From: a virus
DNA length: 50,340 nucleotides
Reading direction: 5' to 3' (one strand)
Virus record (IMG/VR): IMGVR_UViG_3300021247_000232
Coordinates: 1-50,340 of that record
Made by a program: the position numbers and the translations under genes. The notes under the pieces were generated by a model, which was not told where the DNA came from, ran no database searches, and saw only the letters and a list, made by a program, of their open reading frames with translations. Position 1 is the stretch's first letter. The number at the start of each line of letters is the position of its first letter. Below, in pieces: positions 23,347-28,864 of this stretch.

Positions 23347-23603
23347 TGTTTAGCACCGACAAGACCGAGTATATGAACGGCTTTCATATGACTTTCGCAA
23401 ACGGTTGGACTGTATCGGTTCAATTCGGCAAGGGCAACTATATCTCGGATCGTGGTCATCACGGTCAAAGTGTTGACGCTGAGATTGCCGCTTGGGACAA
23501 GGACGGTAAGTGGTATTACTTTTCCGATCAGAATGATAATGTGAAGGGTTGGGTCAAGGCCGATGAGGTCGCCGACTTCATGGCAATGATTAAGGCGAAG
23601 TAA
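23346..23603 (+). CDS. Conserved hypothetical phage protein, 85 aa
   Basis: ATG shares a base with the previous stop. The sequence YMNGFHMTFANGWTVSVQFGKGNYISDRG..SVDAEIAAWD..GKWYYF is a recurring phage and plasmid pattern, probably a small beta-sheet protein. No activity assigned. Confidence 0.65.
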   Translation: MFSTDKTEYMNGFHMTFANGWTVSVQFGKGNYISDRGHHGQSVDAEIAAWDKDGKWYYFSDQNDNVKGWVKADEVADFMAMIKAK

Positions 23604-23604
23604 G

Positions 23605-24129
23605 ATGGATATCAAGATTCTCGGCAAGCAGGATAGAATGTGTAAGGCGGAAATCAAGTTCGCTACTGCATTCTTTGCCAACTATATTATGGGTGAACGT
23701 CTAGCTAAAAACCTTGACTTTGAAATCCATTTCAAGGATCAGGGTGAGAATACTGACGGTCATTGCTACCCGCTTGATGATGAGCGATATCCGCGCTTCT
23801 TTCATATCGGTATTAATCCTGAAATGTCTAAGCGCAAGATGCTTCATTGTATCGCGCATGAGATGGTACACGTTAAGCAGTATGCCCGTGCCGAATTAGC
23901 TGACCAGAGTGTTACTGCGCTGTGGAAAGGCAAGACTTATAAGCTGACCAATTCAACGGAAGATTACCTTAACTGGCCTTGGGAAATCGAAGCATACGGT
24001 CGTGACCGTTCGCTATATATGTTTTATAAGGTCATGTTGAGAACGGAAAAGGTTAAGTTCAAGAATGGAAAACTTTATATCGGCGGTAAGCTGATGCGTT
24101 TTAAGAAGCTTGACAATCCCGCCGAATAG
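23605..24129 (+). CDS. Zincin-like metallopeptidase (HExxH)
   Basis: MLHCIAHEMVHVKQYA holds the HExxH zinc motif (85-89), and WEIEAYGRD, about 40 residues later, supplies a likely third ligand (Glu). 174 residues, SprT-like in outline but without the zinc ribbon. A very similar motif (IAHELVHHKQ) occurs in the 1187-residue late protein, so the phage has two related zincins. Substrate unknown. Starts 2 bases after the preceding gene. Confidence 0.75.
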   Translation: MDIKILGKQDRMCKAEIKFATAFFANYIMGERLAKNLDFEIHFKDQGENTDGHCYPLDDERYPRFFHIGINPEMSKRKMLHCIAHEMVHVKQYARAELADQSVTALWKGKTYKLTNSTEDYLNWPWEIEAYGRDRSLYMFYKVMLRTEKVKFKNGKLYIGGKLMRFKKLDNPAE

Positions 24130-24138
24130 TGCTAGGAT
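24110..24138 (+). promoter_or_regulatory. Sigma70-type promoter with little or no leader
   Basis: TTGACA (24110-24115), 17 bases, TAGGAT (24133-24138). The -35 lies inside the end of the metallopeptidase gene. Transcription would begin near 24145, the first base of the next ATG. Confidence 0.6.
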
Positions 24139-24144
24139 GTATAC

Positions 24145-24372
24145 ATGATGACGAAACAACGGAATATTCAAGTCGGTGATCTAGTCCATGTTCGTACGGA
24201 ATACAAGTACGGAGCGGTTCATAACCGAGATATCAAATCTGGAAAGGTAATTGCAAGTGAGCGACATGATCCCAAAGGCACTTTTCGCCTGTACACTGGT
24301 AACCCTAAGTATCCCGTTTCTCTTATCGCATTTGAACGGGTCACTGGCCTTAAGCTTCGTGAGGTCGCGTAA
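24145..24372 (+). CDS. Hypothetical protein, 75 aa, possibly leaderless
   Basis: ATGATG at 24145 lies about 7 bases after the -10 element, and no ribosome-binding site precedes it, so translation may be leaderless or begin by read-through from upstream. The product is basic, with an SH3-like pattern (QVGDLVHVRTEYKYGAVHN..SGKVIASE). Unknown family. Confidence 0.6.
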   Translation: MMTKQRNIQVGDLVHVRTEYKYGAVHNRDIKSGKVIASERHDPKGTFRLYTGNPKYPVSLIAFERVTGLKLREVA

Positions 24373-24542
24373 TGATTAGGAAGTATGCGCCATCGCCGGG
24401 TCCCGGTTGGGAAGAGAGTTTTGAAATTCGTAAGGCAGCACTAGAGGCAGCTTCACGTACTAACTCTGGTCGAGGCTGTACTTCGGAGCAGATAATCAAT
24501 CTTGCTAAAGTTCTTGAAATGTATCTAAAAGGTGATATGTGA
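24372..24542 (+). CDS. Hypothetical protein, 56 aa
   Basis: ATG 24372 shares a base with the previous stop. The product opens APSPGPGWEESFE and continues as two helices. No family recognised. Overlaps the next gene by one base. Confidence 0.55.
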   Translation: MIRKYAPSPGPGWEESFEIRKAALEAASRTNSGRGCTSEQIINLAKVLEMYLKGDM

Positions 24543-24730
24543 TGGTTAAGTCTTATGATGTAGACTTTTATATTCTTGACAATCAGGCCGGCTTCATGCT
24601 ATACTGCTTTGAAGATGATGATTGTGTCCACGAACAGTTCTTCCGTGATTCAGATGATGCTCACTTTGTAGGTCACAAGTTTCTTGATGGATGCTATGTT
24701 GAAGGTTATATCCTTGAGGATGTAGCATAA
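24542..24730 (+). CDS. Hypothetical acidic protein, 62 aa
   Basis: ATG 24542 follows AAGGTG at 8 bases; a GTG one codon earlier is also possible. Asp-rich, with strands (YDVDFYILDN, MLYCFEDDD). Unknown. Confidence 0.6.
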   Translation: MVKSYDVDFYILDNQAGFMLYCFEDDDCVHEQFFRDSDDAHFVGHKFLDGCYVEGYILEDVA

Positions 24731-24810
24731 TGCGTGAAGTAGATAATACATATATGGCAATGCTGTTTCTAATGTTAGTATTTGGCATTTGCTTGTTATT
24801 CTTTGTATAA
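24730..24810 (+). CDS. Single-span membrane peptide, 26 aa
   Basis: Overlaps the previous stop by one base; MAMLFLMLVFGICLLFFV is one transmembrane helix. The coding end overlaps the TATAAATA motif at 24806. Existence is supported only by packing. Confidence 0.4.
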   Translation: MREVDNTYMAMLFLMLVFGICLLFFV

Positions 24811-24813
24811 ATA
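24806..24813 (+). promoter_or_regulatory. Late-promoter-like TATAAATA before the tRNA array
   Basis: Exact T4 late consensus, 8 bases before tRNA-Arg. Confidence 0.45.
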
Positions 24814-24820
24814 AACAACT

Positions 24821-24897
24821 GGTTCCGTAGTTCAACTGGATAGAGCAGTCGCCTTCTAAGCGACGAGTTGGGGGTTCGAATCCCTCCGGGACCGCCA
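24821..24897 (+). tRNA. tRNA-Arg(TCT)
   Basis: GGTTCCG/CGGGACC acceptor (one G-U pair), anticodon loop CTTCTAA, TTCGAAT T-loop, GCCA encoded. Reads AGA. Confidence 0.93.
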
Positions 24898-24983
24898 GCC
24901 CCCTTGGCGTAATGGTAGCCGCATCGGACTTAAAATCCGCTTCTCGTAAGGGAGTGCCAGTTCGAGTCTGGCAGGGGGCACCA
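24898..24983 (+). tRNA. tRNA-Leu(TAA)
   Basis: Begins on the base after tRNA-Arg. GCCCCCT/AGGGGGC acceptor, anticodon loop CTTAAAA, long variable arm, ACCA encoded. Reads UUA. Confidence 0.92.
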
Positions 24984-24989
24984 ATCAAA

Positions 24990-25065
24990 GCGCCTATAGC
25001 TCAGTGGTTAGAGCTGACGGCTCATAACCGTCTGGTCCTAGGTTCGAATCCTAGTGGGCGCACCA
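24990..25065 (+). tRNA. tRNA-Met(CAT)
   Basis: GCGCCTA acceptor with normal pairing, stem GACGG/CCGTC around CTCATAA, ACCA encoded. Elongator Met or lysidine-modified Ile2; cannot be separated by eye. Confidence 0.9.
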
Positions 25066-25081
25066 ATATAATGAGGAAGTA

Positions 25082-25306
25082 ATGAGAAGTCAGTGTTCGG
25101 TGTTCTATTCTGAAGATATGGATTTAAAAGCCATTGTCTACTACGATTCAAACACGGATCAATATGAAGTAGACTACGCCAAGAATGGTTTTCTAGTGAC
25201 AACTGAATCGTATGATGGCCATAGCCTCCGATATCACGAAGATGCCGCTGAGAATTATGTACACGGAATTAAAAAGTTAGATGAGAGTAAAGTGTACAAA
25301 GTGTAA
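25082..25306 (+). CDS. Hypothetical protein, 74 aa
   Basis: ATG preceded by GAGGAAG. Strand-rich sequence (LKAIVYYDSNTDQYEVDY). The gene lies between tRNAs. Unknown family. Confidence 0.6.
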   Translation: MRSQCSVFYSEDMDLKAIVYYDSNTDQYEVDYAKNGFLVTTESYDGHSLRYHEDAAENYVHGIKKLDESKVYKV

Positions 25307-25307
25307 G

Positions 25308-25397
25308 ATGACATTCAATAAAGAGACCTATATCAAGGCTCTTTTAGAATGCCCTTACTGGACATGTGGACTGAAACAGTCTACTACAAAGAAATGA
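25308..25397 (+). CDS. Possible 29-aa peptide
   Basis: ATG begins 2 bases after the previous stop and the reading frame ends exactly where the tRNA-like element at 25398 begins. CPYWTC could bind a metal. Weak evidence. Confidence 0.3.
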   Translation: MTFNKETYIKALLECPYWTCGLKQSTTKK

Positions 25398-25489
25398 TGG
25401 CGTGGGTGTTGGTACACAAGAGGGATTTATAAACCCTTTAGCACTAGATTGGTGTTCTCGACTGGGTTCGAATCCTAGCACGCCAACCA
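25398..25489 (+). tRNA. Class II tRNA-like, anticodon unclear
   Basis: TGGCGTG/CACGCCA acceptor, good T-arm (CTGGG, TTCGAAT, CCTAG), ACCA, 92 bases with a long variable region. The D-loop is unusually short. The anticodon hairpin is AGGG...CCCT around ATTTATAAA; a 7-base loop TTTATAA would give TAT (Ile, AUA), while other registers give TTA or ATA. Functional status uncertain. Confidence 0.55.
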
Positions 25490-25504
25490 ATTATGAGGAA
25501 GATG

Positions 25505-25708
25505 ATGAGTGAAGTTGATAAGGTTTATATGAATGTCGGCGAGATTATGGATCTTGCCCGCTGGGTCGAACAAAAGGGCCTTGCGAAAAATCATAGAGTT
25601 GAGATATCATTCAGTCATACTGGAATTGGTACTGCTATTCAAGCCTTAACCAAGATGACCGAAACTGAAGGTATCTTTGTTGATATTACCGATTACGATT
25701 GTTGGTAA
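25505..25708 (+). CDS. Hypothetical protein, 67 aa
   Basis: GAGGAAG precedes three in-frame ATGs; I choose 25505 for spacing. Helical N-terminus (VGEIMDLARWVEQKG). No family recognised. Confidence 0.6.
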   Translation: MSEVDKVYMNVGEIMDLARWVEQKGLAKNHRVEISFSHTGIGTAIQALTKMTETEGIFVDITDYDCW

Positions 25709-25714
25709 TCAAAA

Positions 25715-25796
25715 GCGAGTGTGGTGAAACGGTAGACACAGTGGTCTCAAAATCCACCGCGTAAGCATGGGGGTTCAAGTCCCTCCACTCGCACCA
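25715..25796 (+). tRNA. tRNA-Leu(CAA)
   Basis: GCGAGTG/CACTCGC acceptor, anticodon loop CTCAAAA, class II variable arm, ACCA. One T-T mismatch closes the anticodon loop. Reads UUG. Confidence 0.9.
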
Positions 25797-25814
25797 AAAT
25801 AATTTTGAAGAGAC

Positions 25815-25843
25815 TTGACATTCTAATATAGATGTGTTATAAA
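25815..25843 (+). promoter_or_regulatory. Consensus sigma70 promoter
   Basis: TTGACA (25815-25820), 17 bases, TATAAA (25838-25843). Reads into the 26-codon ORF at 25881. Confidence 0.75.
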
Positions 25844-25880
25844 TAGGATATAAGTTCTTAGAAAAAACGAAACGGAAGAA

Positions 25881-25961
25881 ATGAATAAACACTATCCCAT
25901 TAATGATAATCAATTCGAAGGTCGCCCATCATGGGCAGCCGATGGGGGTACTGTAGTTTAA
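25881..25961 (+). CDS. 26-aa leader-type peptide
   Basis: It sits between a strong promoter (25815) and a strong terminator (25990) with a GGAAGAA site, so it forms a complete mini transcription unit. The peptide is polar, with a Gly/Pro/Trp-rich end. It could be a leader peptide, a small effector, or a by-product of a regulatory RNA. Confidence 0.4.
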   Translation: MNKHYPINDNQFEGRPSWAADGGTVV

Positions 25962-25989
25962 AGTCTTAGATCAGACTTAGATTCTCAGG

Positions 25990-26021
25990 AACCCTCGATA
26001 GCGAAAGCTTCGGGGGTTTTT
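25990..26021 (+). terminator. Rho-independent terminator
   Basis: AACCCTCGA pairs with TCGGGGGTT, extended by AGC-GAAA-GCT with a GNRA tetraloop, then TTT. Preceded by a smaller AAGTCT/AGACTT hairpin at 25961. Confidence 0.85.
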
Positions 26022-26048
26022 AGTTATGCAAGGATAACATAGCTGATA

Positions 26049-26091
26049 TGCAAAAGCAAACATTGAAAAACAGACTTGCAGTCACTATATC
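26049..26091 (+). promoter_or_regulatory. Phage-repeated promoter, copy 2
   Basis: TTGAAA (26063-26068), 17 bases, TATATC (26086-26091), in the same conserved frame as the copy at 22246: ATGCAAAAGCAAACA upstream and CCAGTATGTAA downstream. Drives the 64-aa gene at 26121. Confidence 0.65.
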
Positions 26092-26120
26092 CAGTATGTA
26101 AGAGATTGAGAGGTGAGAGA

Positions 26121-26315
26121 ATGCTTCACTTCGTAGGTTTTAAAGGCGACGAATACCTTCGGGCTTGTCGCGTATTTGGTTTACCAGATTTCATCCATCC
26201 GGGATGGGATCTACGTGCAAAGCGGGAGATTGCTCCCGATGATACCGTGATCTTTGCTACTGGTTCTTTTAATCAAGAGCCGCGTAGTCGGTCCTTTAGT
26301 GACCTCAAGGAGTAA
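26121..26315 (+). CDS. Hypothetical protein, 64 aa
   Basis: ATG 26121 follows GAGAGGTGAGAGA. The pattern HFVGFKGDEYLRACRVFGLPDFIHPGWDLRAKREIAPDDTVIFATG is a recurring phage small protein of unknown role. Read from promoter copy 2. Confidence 0.65.
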   Translation: MLHFVGFKGDEYLRACRVFGLPDFIHPGWDLRAKREIAPDDTVIFATGSFNQEPRSRSFSDLKE

Positions 26316-26345
26316 CGGTCTGCTGATTTACATTGTTAAGTTCCT

Positions 26346-26474
26346 AGAGATAACGAAAGTTATCTCTTAAGAAACACACCGAGCATGGTAGCTACTGCTT
26401 GTGTGGCACACAGTCCGAGCATCCTTTGGGAAGCTTGGGTACACGGTTCGATTCCGTTAGGTGTGTTTCTTAAG
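26346..26474 (+). ncRNA. Extended-stem tRNA-like RNA A
   Basis: A GNRA hairpin (AGAGATAAC-GAAA-GTTATCTCT, 26346-26367) leads into CTTAAGAAACACACC (26366-26380), which pairs perfectly over 15 bp with GGTGTGTTTCTTAAG (26460-26474). Inside lie a small D-like arm, a central hairpin containing GTG, a 24-base variable-arm-like hairpin (CCGAGC/GCTTGG) and a T-arm (ACGG-TTCGATT-CCGT). There is no CCA end. It has tRNA modules but is not a canonical tRNA. Confidence 0.5.
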
Positions 26475-26483
26475 TGATAATAT

Positions 26484-26560
26484 TGGATAGTAGCTCAGCC
26501 GGTAGTAGCGGATGACTGTTAATCATCAGGTCGTAGGTTCGATCCCTACCTATCCAGCCA
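26484..26560 (+). tRNA. tRNA-Asn(GTT)
   Basis: TGGATAG/CTATCCA, GATGA-CTGTTAA-TCATC, TTCGATC T-loop, GCCA. Reads AAC/AAU. Confidence 0.94.
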
Positions 26561-26564
26561 ATAT

Positions 26565-26639
26565 GCGGGAATAGCTCAGAGGTAGAGCGTCACGTTGCCA
26601 ACGTGAATGTCGTGGGTTCGATCCCCATTTCCCGCTCCA
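26565..26639 (+). tRNA. tRNA-Gly(GCC)
   Basis: GCGGGAA/TTCCCGC, TCACG-TTGCCAA-CGTGA, TTCGATC T-loop, TCCA with U73. Reads GGC/GGU. Confidence 0.94.
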
Positions 26640-26643
26640 ATAT

Positions 26644-26718
26644 GCGCCAGTAGCTCAGTGGTAGAGCAGCGGTCTCTTAAACCGACGGTCAAGAGTTCAA
26701 TTCTCTTCTGGCACACCA
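26644..26718 (+). tRNA. tRNA-Lys(CTT)
   Basis: GCGCCAG/CTGGCAC acceptor with a C-A mismatch at pair 2-71, shared with tRNA-Lys(TTT) at 28865. Loop CTCTTAA, ACCA. Reads AAG. Confidence 0.9.
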
Positions 26719-26723
26719 ATTAA

Positions 26724-26797
26724 GGTCTTGTAGTGAATGGATATCACACCTCTCTGTCTAAGAGGAGAAGCGAGTTTGAGCCTCGCCAAGATCGCCA
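26724..26797 (+). tRNA. tRNA-Asp(GTC)
   Basis: GGTCTTG/CAAGATC, CCTCT-CTGTCTA-AGAGG, T-loop TTTGAGC, GCCA. Reads GAC/GAU. Confidence 0.92.
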
Positions 26798-26801
26798 ATA
26801 A

Positions 26802-26878
26802 CGGAGTGTAGCGCAGTCTGGTAGCGCATCTGCTTTGGGAGCAGAGGGTCCAAGGTTCGAATCCTTGTACTCCGACCA
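26802..26878 (+). tRNA. tRNA-Pro(TGG)
   Basis: CGGAGTG acceptor, TCTGC-TTTGGGA-GCAGA, TTCGAAT T-loop, ACCA. Reads CCA and wobble codons. Confidence 0.94.
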
Positions 26879-26981
26879 TTTAGTCGCTGGATTACTATTC
26901 GTTGGTTCCTAGGCCTAACGATGTGTGTACCAGTAGAGGGGTTGCGATAACATAGCCTCTATAAAAACGCGAATGAATTAT
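26879..26981 (+). other. Intergenic structured spacer
   Basis: No ORF or tRNA. Two hairpins are visible: CGTTGG/CCTAACG and AGAGG/CCTCT. May be the relic of tRNAs or part of a structured RNA. Confidence 0.35.
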
Positions 26982-27079
26982 GTCCTCGTAGTGTAATGGT
27001 AGCACAGGAAGTCCGAGACACCCAAGGGTGGAGTAGGCATCAAAATGCCAAGACGAGCGTTCGATTCGCTCAGGGGACG
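26982..27079 (+). tRNA. tRNA-like with enlarged core, anticodon unreadable
   Basis: GTCCTC/GGGGAC acceptor, normal D-arm (GTG, TAATGGTAG, CAC), perfect T-arm (GAGCG-TTCGATT-CGCTC). The anticodon and variable region is about 49 bases instead of about 22 and holds CACCC/GGGTG and GGCAT/ATGCC hairpins. Possible insertion, intron or decay. Confidence 0.45.
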
Positions 27080-27178
27080 ACCTTATAACAGCCCACCTCT
27101 TGACAATGTGGGTGCCTGACATACGGGCTTGGGGAGAGACATAAAGTATTAAGGAATGAAACTCCTCCACCAATTCAT
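27080..27178 (+). other. Structured spacer ending in an orphan tRNA 3' end
   Basis: CCCAC/GTGGG hairpin near 27091-27113, then a segment ending CTCCTCCACCA (27162-27172), which looks like a tRNA 3' acceptor strand and CCA with no matching 5' half nearby except a poor GGGGAG. Probable tRNA remnant. Confidence 0.4.
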
Positions 27179-27252
27179 ATCAGTGTAGTGTAACGGTAGC
27201 ACAGCGGTCTCCAAAACCTCTTGTCAGGGTTCGAATCCTTGCACTGGTGCCA
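27179..27252 (+). tRNA. tRNA-Trp(CCA)
   Basis: ATCAGTG/CACTGGT acceptor, D-stem GTG/CAC, anticodon loop CTCCAAA, TTCGAAT T-loop, GCCA. Confidence 0.9.
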
Positions 27253-27380
27253 ATTATCCGGTATTCTAGAACAGACCGGAGAGACCTCGCAAGATTAACA
27301 GAGGGGAATGCTTGCTAATATCGGATTGCTTACCTCAATAAGCGCAATGGGCTAAACCGATTGGGTGTAAAGAATGCAGC
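27253..27380 (+). other. Structured intergenic segment
   Basis: No ORF. CCGGT/ACCGG, CCTC/GAGG and ATCGG/CCGAT stems can form in series, the last enclosing an inner ATTG/CAAT stem. No CCA and no T-loop. Possible small RNA; not assigned. Confidence 0.35.
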
Positions 27381-27409
27381 TTGACTTTGCTAACTACCTC
27401 GTCTATAAT
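27381..27409 (+). promoter_or_regulatory. Sigma70-type promoter
   Basis: TTGACT (27381-27386), 17 bases, TATAAT (27404-27409), upstream of the 71-aa gene. Confidence 0.7.
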
Positions 27410-27432
27410 ATAACAATAATGACGAGGACAGA

Positions 27433-27648
27433 ATGGCAAAGTTGACAATCAAACAAGTGATGGACATGCAAGAGCATTTCATCAAAGCAGGCATTATGCG
27501 TGATCCTAATTCGTATAGTGCTGATGAATTAAAGTATCTTAATCCGAACATTCCACACTGGTTCATTGATGATCATGTTGCTGTTCGTGATGGTAAGAAA
27601 GCTAAGAGTGATTATGAACGGATCAAGATTGATCTGGATAAGTTTTAA
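27433..27648 (+). CDS. Hypothetical protein, 71 aa
   Basis: ATG preceded by ACGAGGACAGA and by a consensus promoter. Helical N-terminus (MAKLTIKQVMDMQEHFIKAG), then a charged C-terminal half. No family recognised. Confidence 0.7.
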   Translation: MAKLTIKQVMDMQEHFIKAGIMRDPNSYSADELKYLNPNIPHWFIDDHVAVRDGKKAKSDYERIKIDLDKF

Positions 27649-27655
27649 GAATAAC

Positions 27656-27730
27656 GGGCTGCTAGTGATAATGGGAGCACATCGCCTTTGCACGGCGAGG
27701 GTAAGAGTTCGATTCTCTTGCGGTCCACCA
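27656..27730 (+). tRNA. tRNA-Ala(TGC)
   Basis: GGGCTGC/GCGGTCC with two G-U pairs, TCGCC-TTTGCAC-GGCGA, AAGAG-TTCGATT-CTCTT, ACCA. No G3-U70 pair: third position is G with T, the reverse of the usual alanine identity element, so charging is uncertain. Confidence 0.85.
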
Positions 27731-27849
27731 GTTTGACTTGATTACTTACGCTTGAGACACTATCCGCTTGAGGCTAGGAAAATGTTATCAAGATAAGTCG
27801 CAGTGAATATCAAGCACATTCGTACCGACAGCGTGAGGTACAGCTTTCT
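27731..27849 (+). other. Structured spacer
   Basis: GACTTGAT can pair with ATCAAG..AAGTC, and GTACC with GGTAC. CGCTTGAG occurs twice. No ORF, no CCA. Part of the irregular RNA landscape between tRNAs. Confidence 0.35.
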
Positions 27850-27978
27850 AGAGTATAGACAAGGCGCCGGGCTTTGGTGAGCATTGTCGTCTCCCTCATA
27901 AGGTTAGCTATGGAGATATGCGGCCTAATGTTGTGACAAGTTGGGTTCAATTCCCTTCTGGGGTCTTGTCTATACTCT
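27850..27978 (+). ncRNA. Extended-stem tRNA-like RNA B
   Basis: AGAGTATAGACAAG (27850-27863) and CTTGTCTATACTCT (27965-27978) pair perfectly over 14 bp, with a G-U and a C-G pair continuing inward. Inside are TCTCC/GGAGA and a T-arm-like GGG-TTCAATT-CCC next to the closing stem; CTCATAA resembles a Met anticodon loop. No CCA end. Confidence 0.45.
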
Positions 27979-27988
27979 GTTACAAACC

Positions 27989-28015
27989 CTCAGACAATTT
28001 TGATTTCTGTCTGAG
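27989..28015 (+). other. Hairpin
   Basis: CTCAGACA (27989-27996) and TGTCTGAG (28008-28015), 8 bp perfect. No T run. Possibly a tRNA-precursor processing element. Confidence 0.4.
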
Positions 28016-28030
28016 TTATTCTAACAGTTT

Positions 28031-28116
28031 GGGTGAGCGGCAACGACGGTGAGTTGCGGCGGACTGTAAATCCCCTGCCTAGTGCTTAGAAGGTTCGAAT
28101 CCTTTCTCACCCACCA
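28031..28116 (+). tRNA. tRNA-Tyr(GTA)
   Basis: GGGTGAG/CTCACCC, D-arm GCAAC/GTTGC, anticodon loop CTGTAAA, class II variable arm, ACCA. Confidence 0.92.
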
Positions 28117-28285
28117 AATGCGCCACGGGACCGGTTAGCGAAGCGTTGAAGTGTACTCAGCATGGAGCTTTCGTTTTCCCCTGTGCCCTCTGGTCGATAT
28201 CTTGAGCGATATCGGTTCGCAAGAAGAGGGGCGGTCACCCGCTTGACCAGGAATCGTGCTGATACCACGATGCGGGATCATTCAC
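28117..28285 (+). ncRNA. Structured RNA segment with possible pseudoknot
   Basis: No ORF. CCCTCT pairs with AGAGGG and CTGGTC with GACCAG in crossing order, which fits a pseudoknot or two alternative folds. GCGG-TCAC-CCGC, GATATC repeats and ATCGTG/CACGAT inside CCCGC/GCGGG add further hairpins. No CCA or T-loop. Unknown. Confidence 0.4.
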
Positions 28286-28359
28286 TGGCTTGTAGCTCAA
28301 TGGTAGAGTAGGCGCTTGATAGGCGTTTGACGAGGGTTCGATTCCCTACTGGCCAACCA
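28286..28359 (+). tRNA. tRNA-Ile(GAT)
   Basis: TGGCTTG acceptor with one mismatch, D-stem GCTC/GAGT, anticodon loop TTGATAG, AGGG-TTCGATT-CCCT, ACCA. Confidence 0.85.
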
Positions 28360-28361
28360 GT

Positions 28362-28430
28362 TTCGGTATAGCATGGTGCGACAGTTAACCGGTTCTGTCC
28401 AAGTTCGTTCGAATCGAACACCGGAAGCCA
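28362..28430 (+). tRNA. Degenerate tRNA
   Basis: TTCGGT pairs with ACCGGAA only with a bulge; a GACAG/CTGTC stem encloses a 10-base loop; T-arm GTTCG-TTCGAAT-CGAAC intact; GCCA present. Anticodon unreadable. Probable pseudogene. Confidence 0.45.
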
Positions 28431-28455
28431 ATTTAACATAATGAAGGAAGTGAAT

Positions 28456-28662
28456 ATGAGAAAGTTTTCTGGTAAGTTATTGCTCGGCGCAGTCAGCGGT
28501 CTATCGCTGCTTGTCGGATCACATGCCGCTAAGGCAGATCCGACTGATATTGAAAATCTGTGTGAGTATCCTATTTACAATGAATTTCCACTGCTACAAG
28601 AACAAGATTGTAGTGGTCCCGTTGAAAATCGAGAAGAGCCAACAGGCCCGTACACCTCATAA
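28456..28662 (+). CDS. Small exported protein, 68 aa
   Basis: ATG 28456 has AAGGAAG 5 bases upstream. A basic start and hydrophobic core (LLLGAVSGLSLLVGSHAAKA) form a signal peptide, cleaved near AKA-D. The mature part is only about 40 residues, with two cysteines that may pair. No family recognised. Confidence 0.65.
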   Translation: MRKFSGKLLLGAVSGLSLLVGSHAAKADPTDIENLCEYPIYNEFPLLQEQDCSGPVENREEPTGPYTS

Positions 28663-28669
28663 CGAACAT

Positions 28670-28743
28670 TGGGAGATCGTCTAAAGGTAGGACGCAGGAT
28701 TTTGATTCCTGCTATCTAGGTTCGAATCCTAGTCTCCCAGCCA
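28670..28743 (+). tRNA. tRNA-Gln(TTG)
   Basis: TGGGAGA/TCTCCCA, anticodon loop TTTTGAT, TTCGAAT T-loop, GCCA. Reads CAA. Confidence 0.93.
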
Positions 28744-28744
28744 A

Positions 28745-28858
28745 TTAAATACCAGACTGAAAGAGTGTTCTCTTAGGAGAACTGTCCTCCCTCCAGCGGG
28801 ATGCCCACCAAGATAGACTGCCTCGCAAGAGAGTTAAGAATAGGTCGGTGGTATTTAA
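28745..28858 (+). ncRNA. Extended-stem structured RNA C
   Basis: TTAAATACCA (28745-28754) pairs with TGGTATTTAA (28849-28858), 10 bp. Inside: GTTCTC-TTAG-GAGAAC, CCC/GGG and a GNRA hairpin CTC-GCAA-GAG. No T-loop or CCA. Begins immediately after tRNA-Gln. Confidence 0.45.
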
Positions 28859-28864
28859 CAAGAT

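Noticed and set aside
26895-27173. 92-codon ORF on the minus strand across tRNAs
   Set aside because: It runs antisense to tRNA and tRNA-like elements, has no ribosome-binding site and no protein-like pattern. Other minus-strand ORFs in the array are of the same kind.
27263-28840. Shared CCTCGCAAGA in the segments at 27253-27380 and 28745-28858 as a repeat family
   Set aside because: Only 10 bases match and the surrounding structures differ; chance or a common GNRA hairpin is sufficient.
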